Of a stretch of DNA of 17,878 nucleotides, positions 14,502 to 17,878 are shown piece by piece. The stretch lies in NCBI GenBank assembly GCA_044360305.1, contig JBIKKQ010000059.1:1-17878 (forward strand), read 5' to 3'. The first letter of the stretch is position 1; each line of letters starts with the position of its first letter. This stretch comes from QWPN01 sp044360305. Its GTDB lineage: Bacteria > Planctomycetota > Planctomycetia > Pirellulales > UBA1268. Made by a program: the position numbers and the translations under genes. Under the pieces are notes generated by a model, which searched no databases, was not told the origin of the DNA, and saw nothing but the letters and a program-made list of their open reading frames with translations.

Positions 14502-15692
14502 CTACGGCGACCGCCGGCAGAGCCTGGCGAACACCCGTTCCAGCCGGCCCAGGGCCTGGTCGACGTTCGCCTCGGTCGTGACCGCCCCGAGGCTGAAGCG
14601 GACGACGGACCGCGCCGTCTCCGCGTCGAGGCCCAGCGCGAGGATGGCCGCCGCCGGCTCGCTCGATCCGCTCGCGCAAGCCGTGCCGCTGGCGCATTCG
14701 ACCCCCTCGAGGTCGGCCGCCATCACGAACGCCTGCCGATCGATCCCCGGCAGTGCCATGACGAGCAGGTTGGCGGCCCGGACACCTTCCGCGGCGACGA
14801 CGCATGCCGGGATTCCCGCCTGCCCGGCCACGGACACGAGCCGCACTGCGAACCGGTCGCGCAGACGGCTCATCCGGTCCGCGACGGTCGCCCGCTCGGC
14901 GACGGCGATCTCCAGGGCCCGGGCGAAACCGGCGGCCAGCGACACGGCCTCGGTTCCCCCGCGCAGGCCCGACTCCTGCGGTCCGGGCACGACGCCCGCG
15001 AACGGCACGTCCGCCCGGACGATCGTGGCGCCGATGCCGCGCGGGCCGCCGAATTTGGTCGGGGCGAGGGCCAGCGTGGCGAAGCCGGCGGCAGCGAACG
15101 ACACGTCGTGGCAGAGGATCGCCTGGGCCGCATCCGCGTGGACGAGCATTTCCCGGTCGGCATCGCCGATCGCCGCGACCCGGACCATGCCGCGTGGCTC
15201 GACAGTGCCCGTCTGGCCGCAGACGAGCGTCAGGGAAAGGATCCGGGGGCGGGGGGCATCCTCGGGAAACGTCCAGCCGCGATCGATCGCGCCGGTCGGT
15301 TCGAGCATCGGCTCGAACACCCGCCAGCCGCGGTCCCCGAGTTCCTTGGCCGTCGCGCGCACGCTGGCGTGATCGCGGGCAGACGAGGCGATGCACCCGG
15401 CGGTGCCGGCCTGCCCGGCGGCCATGCCGAGGAGGGCGAGCCGGTTGGCCTCGGTCGTGCCGCTGGTGAACACCAGCCGGTCGCGGCCGCTGCCCGTGGC
15501 CCGGGCGCCGACGAGCGCGAGGATGCGCTCGCGGCACTCCTCCAGCACCCGCCTGGCCCGCCTGCCCGCCGCGTGCGGGCTCGACGGATTGGCCCACGCC
15601 TCCGTCGCCGTGCGGGCCAGCTCCTCGGCCACCTCGGGTCGCAGCGGCGTGGCCGCGGCGTGGTCGAGGAACACGGGACCGGCCGCGGTCAT
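14502..15692 (-). CDS. Cysteine desulfurase, class I (NifS/IscS-like)
   Basis: A 396-residue PLP-dependent aminotransferase-fold enzyme that takes sulfur from cysteine as an enzyme-bound persulfide for Fe-S cluster or thio-cofactor synthesis. Motifs: FLDHAAATPLRP (8-19) and NPSSPHAAGR (35-44) near the N-terminus, FTSGTTEAN (75-83), the PLP-site H108, HADAAQ (185-190, D187 and Q190), APTKFGGPRGIG (210-221, PLP lysine K213), LRGGTEAV (243-250), and the mobile-loop SGTACASG (335-342, catalytic C339), with RFSLG near the end. The usual His before the lysine is Thr. The frame stays open far upstream, but the ATG at 15692 is chosen because homology begins there and because ATGA overlaps the stop of the preceding gene, implying translational coupling. 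No iscU, sufU or regulator is nearby, so a housekeeping or tRNA-thiolation role is equally possible. Confidence 0.93.
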   Translation of the reverse strand: MTAAGPVFLDHAAATPLRPEVAEELARTATEAWANPSSPHAAGRRARRVLEECRERILALVGARATGSGRDRLVFTSGTTEANRLALLGMAAGQAGTAGCIASSARDHASVRATAKELGDRGWRVFEPMLEPTGAIDRGWTFPEDAPRPRILSLTLVCGQTGTVEPRGMVRVAAIGDADREMLVHADAAQAILCHDVSFAAAGFATLALAPTKFGGPRGIGATIVRADVPFAGVVPGPQESGLRGGTEAVSLAAGFARALEIAVAERATVADRMSRLRDRFAVRLVSVAGQAGIPACVVAAEGVRAANLLVMALPGIDRQAFVMAADLEGVECASGTACASGSSEPAAAILALGLDAETARSVVRFSLGAVTTEANVDQALGRLERVFARLCRRSP

Positions 15693-16507
15693 CGGTTCGG
15701 TCCGCTGGCCACCGGGTCGGGCCGGTTGCCTTCGGTCGTGGTGGCTGGTGGTTCTTCGGCCTTGTCCGGCGCCGGCGGCCGGGCCGTGGCAGCGGCGTCC
15801 GGCAGCCGTGTGGCCGGGCGCAGGGGATCCGGGATCGCCACCGGTCCACGGTGGTCGGCGAGCGCCCGAACCACGTCCGCCGGGAGCTGCTCGAGGCCTC
15901 CGAGGGACAGTTCGCCGGTGTGAACAGCGAGGGCCCGGGCCGACTCCACGGACAGGCTGCGAACGCCGTCGAGCGCCAGCGGACCGGCGTGGATGGCCAG
16001 GGCCAGGGCAGTCTCCGGGGCGAGCTCGTCGAGTCCTGCGAGCGACAGCCAGGCACTGGTCCGGCTGCCAGGGTTCGGCGGCGCGAACGCGTCGATCATG
16101 TCTCGCATCAAGTCGCCATCGGCATGGCTCTCTACCAGCATCGTCCGCAGCCGGCCGATGAGTATCGCCGGATCGCCCGCTTCCGTAGCCGGCTGCTGCC
16201 GGCCATGCATCGCGAGCGCCGTGGCCGTCGGCAACGGGAGGGCCTTCAGGGCGTCGAGTGCGATGCCGGCTCCGTGGGCCGCGAGGATTTTCGCGGCGTC
16301 GACGTCCAGACTCGCGACCTCGTCGAGGAGGAGCGGCCCGCCCCGCTTGGCGACGAGAGTGCGGGCCTCCTCCGCGGTGAGTGCAGGCGGGTCCGCCGCG
16401 CCGCAGCGGAGCGGCGGAAATAGCGACACCACCACCGCCACCGTCGCCAAGAAACACCCGCGCGCCATGCGGCCCGGTTGACCAGCCAGGGACACCAGCA
16501 TCGGCAT
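15689..16507 (-). CDS. Secreted protein with 23-residue Leu/Ala repeats, function unknown
   Basis: A 272-residue protein. A hydrophobic signal (about 14-33, CFLATVAVVVSLF) ends near CGAAD, so export is likely; Cys35 lacks a good lipobox. Two blocks of a 23-residue repeat follow: starts near 43, 67 and 90, then near 162, 185 and 208, with consensus L-x-x-x-x-A-x-x-L-A-x-H-x-G-x-L-x-L-x-G-L. The first repeat is one residue longer. Similar Leu/Ala repeats occur in uncharacterised planctomycete proteins and resemble leucine-rich repeats. Residues 103-151 separate the blocks, and the C-terminal 45 residues are Pro/Ala/Glu-rich and probably disordered. A strong GGAGG (16512-16516 complement) lies just before ATG 16507; the third codon is also ATG with better spacing. 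The stop overlaps the desulfurase ATG. No enzymatic motif is seen. Confidence 0.8.
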   Translation of the reverse strand: MPMLVSLAGQPGRMARGCFLATVAVVVSLFPPLRCGAADPPALTAEEARTLVAKRGGPLLLDEVASLDVDAAKILAAHGAGIALDALKALPLPTATALAMHGRQQPATEAGDPAILIGRLRTMLVESHADGDLMRDMIDAFAPPNPGSRTSAWLSLAGLDELAPETALALAIHAGPLALDGVRSLSVESARALAVHTGELSLGGLEQLPADVVRALADHRGPVAIPDPLRPATRLPDAAATARPPAPDKAEEPPATTTEGNRPDPVASGPNR

Positions 16508-16555
16508 CGGCCCTCCGCAAACGATACGAAAACCCTTTCCAAGATATCGCGTGCC

Positions 16556-16571
16556 CCGGGCTACCGCCCGG
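16556..16571. repeat. GC-rich palindrome in the divergent intergenic gap
   Basis: CCGGGC (16556-16561) and GCCCGG (16566-16571) form a perfect six-base stem around TACC. It sits between the divergent secreted-repeat gene and the TPR gene. It resembles the GCCGGGC-AATA-GCCCGGC palindrome at 68-85, so both may belong to one dispersed family. The rest of the 216-bp gap shows only weak promoter-like words, such as TAGACT at 16671-16676 on the plus strand. Confidence 0.3.
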
Positions 16572-16723
16572 CCGGTGTGAGAATTTCATGAGCGACACCT
16601 GGCCATCGGCGTTGGCCGGCACGGCAGCGGGGGTGGCGACGGGCCCGTGGCTTCCGCTGACGGGGCGTCTTAGACTCCTGTGATTCCCCGGCGTTCGTCC
16701 CGGGCGTGCTCGAGGGTGCTGGG

Positions 16724-17878
16724 ATGCTGGCGACGATGCTTCGGAAGGTCTCAAACTCGGCGTGGTGGCCTTCGGCGACCGGCTGGCGTCTGCCGACGTT
16801 CGTCTTCGCCTGTCTCGTGGCGGGCGTGGGCCACGCCCAGGGAGAGCGAAAACCGACCCCGCCCCTGCCCGACCAGCTCGACGTGCGGGTCGAGGCGGCG
16901 GTCGCACAGGCCGAAACCCTCCGCGCCGCCGGCGATTTCGACCGGGCCCTGGAGACGCTGCGGTCGGCGAGCAGCCTCGTCAAGAAGACCAAGGGCAACG
17001 ACCACCCCGACCTGCTGCCGATCCTCGACGCCGCCGGGCAGATTCTCTTCGCCCAGGGGAAACTCCCCGAGGCCGAGGTACCCTTAACGCGGGCCGTAGC
17101 CCTGCGCGATCCTTTGATCGAGGCGGGGCAGGAGCAGTACGGCGTGCCCCAGGCCGCGGCCCTGCTGATTCTCGGAAAGATCCATGCCGCGGCGGGGCGT
17201 GTCGATCGCATGCTGGGGACGATGAAGCGGGCCCTGGCGATGCTCGACGCCGCCGTGGGTCCGGAACATGCCTTCACGCTCCAGGCCCGCGACGAACTCG
17301 TGCGCGCGGTGGACATCCTGCAGAAGGACCTGGAGCCGGAGCACGAGGTGACGGCGCGGGCGAACGCGGAGCTCGCGGAGGTGTATGCGGCCCTCGGTGA
17401 CCACGCCGCCGCGGCCGCCGCACGAAAACGGCAGTACGAGCCGCGGGCCGGCCACCTCGGTGCCGGCCACGCCTCGACGCTCGCTGCTGCGGGGGAGTAT
17501 GGTCGGGCGCTGGCCCTGGCGGGCCAGTGGACGGAGGCGATCGCCGTGGTCAACGCCGCGGCGGCGGCGGGCGAGAAGGATGCCGGCTGCGATCGCAATG
17601 CCCTGGCCGAACTGCTGCGAGACTCGGCCCGGCTGCATCTGGCGGTCGAGGACTATTCGCCGGCCGAGGAGGCGGTGCGGCGGGCGTTGGTGCTGGACGG
17701 CGGAAAGGACGGCGGCGGGGAGGACGCTGCCGCGCTCGACGAGATCATGCTGGTGGATATTGCGGCGGCCCGCGGTGAATTCGACCGCGCCGACGAAGCC
17801 GTCACCCGGCTCGTGGAACGTTTGAAACAGCGGGCTGCTGCCGGGGGGGCGACGGCGACGCGGAGTCTGCGGGTGGCG
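16724..17878 (+). CDS. Exported TPR-like repeat protein, 3' end beyond the window
   Basis: The frame is open for 385 codons from the ATG at 16724 to the last base of the window, so the gene is partial. GAGGG at 16712-16716 gives a well-placed ribosome site, which supports this start over the in-frame GTG at 16706. Residues 22-40 (RLPTFVFACLVAGVGHAQG) form a signal peptide, probably cut after AQ or AQG. The mature part is helical and Ala-rich with TPR-like pairs: AEALRAAGDFDRAL-type (about 63-77), GQILFAQGKLPEAEVPL (105-121), ILGKIHAAAGRVDRML (149-164), ELAEVYAALGDHAAAAA (216-232), AGEYGRALALAGQWTEAIAV (256-275) and a later LHLAVEDYSPAEEAV. Such proteins are usually protein-interaction scaffolds. 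Function is unknown. Transcribed divergently from the secreted repeat gene. Confidence 0.8.
   Translation, partial: MLATMLRKVSNSAWWPSATGWRLPTFVFACLVAGVGHAQGERKPTPPLPDQLDVRVEAAVAQAETLRAAGDFDRALETLRSASSLVKKTKGNDHPDLLPILDAAGQILFAQGKLPEAEVPLTRAVALRDPLIEAGQEQYGVPQAAALLILGKIHAAAGRVDRMLGTMKRALAMLDAAVGPEHAFTLQARDELVRAVDILQKDLEPEHEVTARANAELAEVYAALGDHAAAAAARKRQYEPRAGHLGAGHASTLAAAGEYGRALALAGQWTEAIAVVNAAAAAGEKDAGCDRNALAELLRDSARLHLAVEDYSPAEEAVRRALVLDGGKDGGGEDAAALDEIMLVDIAAARGEFDRADEAVTRLVERLKQRAAAGGATATRSLRVA

Noticed and set aside
15693..16907. Upstream extension of the desulfurase frame to 801 codons
   Set aside because: The extension is out of frame with the recognisable signal-peptide/repeat protein on the same strand, is Arg/Pro/Gly rich, and desulfurase homology starts at 15692 with an ATGA overlap.
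1..17878. CRISPR array, prophage, complete insertion sequence, toxin-antitoxin or known defence genes
   Set aside because: No regularly spaced direct repeats of CRISPR size, no transposase, integrase, nuclease or phage structural motifs were seen in any credible frame.

Overview
This GC-rich window reads as a planctomycete chromosome, most likely a Pirellulales-type lineage. The evidence is a large exported protein with the planctomycete N-terminal LEPR-like signature (LERLEARLTPA) and FG-GAP-type repeats, a leftover C-terminus of a PVC-type heme-binding-domain protein, a secreted protein with 23-residue Leu/Ala repeats, and a very high GC content. The assignment comes from family knowledge; no database was searched.

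Layout. (i) 1-244 is a non-coding block rich in small perfect hairpins. (ii) 245-5520, minus strand, is a possible three-gene transcription unit: pyruvate phosphate dikinase (ppdK), an L-asparaginase of the bacterial type II/R. etli family, and a DASS/SLC13-type anion symporter, with gaps of 38 and 21 nt. A good sigma70-like promoter lies at 5610-5638. Together these could connect asparagine/aspartate breakdown, C4-dicarboxylate transport and PEP/pyruvate interconversion. (iii) 5871-9101, plus strand, encodes a 1076-residue exported protein with a predicted beta-propeller followed by Ca-binding DxDxDG repeats. (iv) 9252-9333 is a tRNA-Ser(GGA) with an odd D-arm. It is followed by a 5'-truncated heme-binding-domain gene remnant and a duplicated structured repeat with a 107-nt period.

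(v) 9997-13964, minus strand, is a replication cluster transcribed dnaN - dciA (DUF721) - gyrB with gaps of 20 and 12 nt. It resembles the canonical dnaA-dnaN-recF-gyrB origin cluster, but neither dnaA nor recF lies in the window. (vi) 13965-14501 is a 537-bp gene-free region. Its dnaN-proximal half is unusually AT-rich for this DNA, and its distal half contains a long imperfect inverted repeat. It is a candidate regulatory or origin region, but I see no consensus DnaA boxes. (vii) 14502-16507, minus strand, holds a secreted repeat protein translationally coupled (ATGA overlap) to a class I cysteine desulfurase. (viii) 16724 to the window end, plus strand, is the start of an exported TPR-type protein that runs off the edge.

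Most of the window is ordinary core metabolism and replication. The unusual material lies in the non-coding repeat blocks, the tRNA-adjacent debris, the origin-like intergenic region and the two secreted planctomycete proteins.
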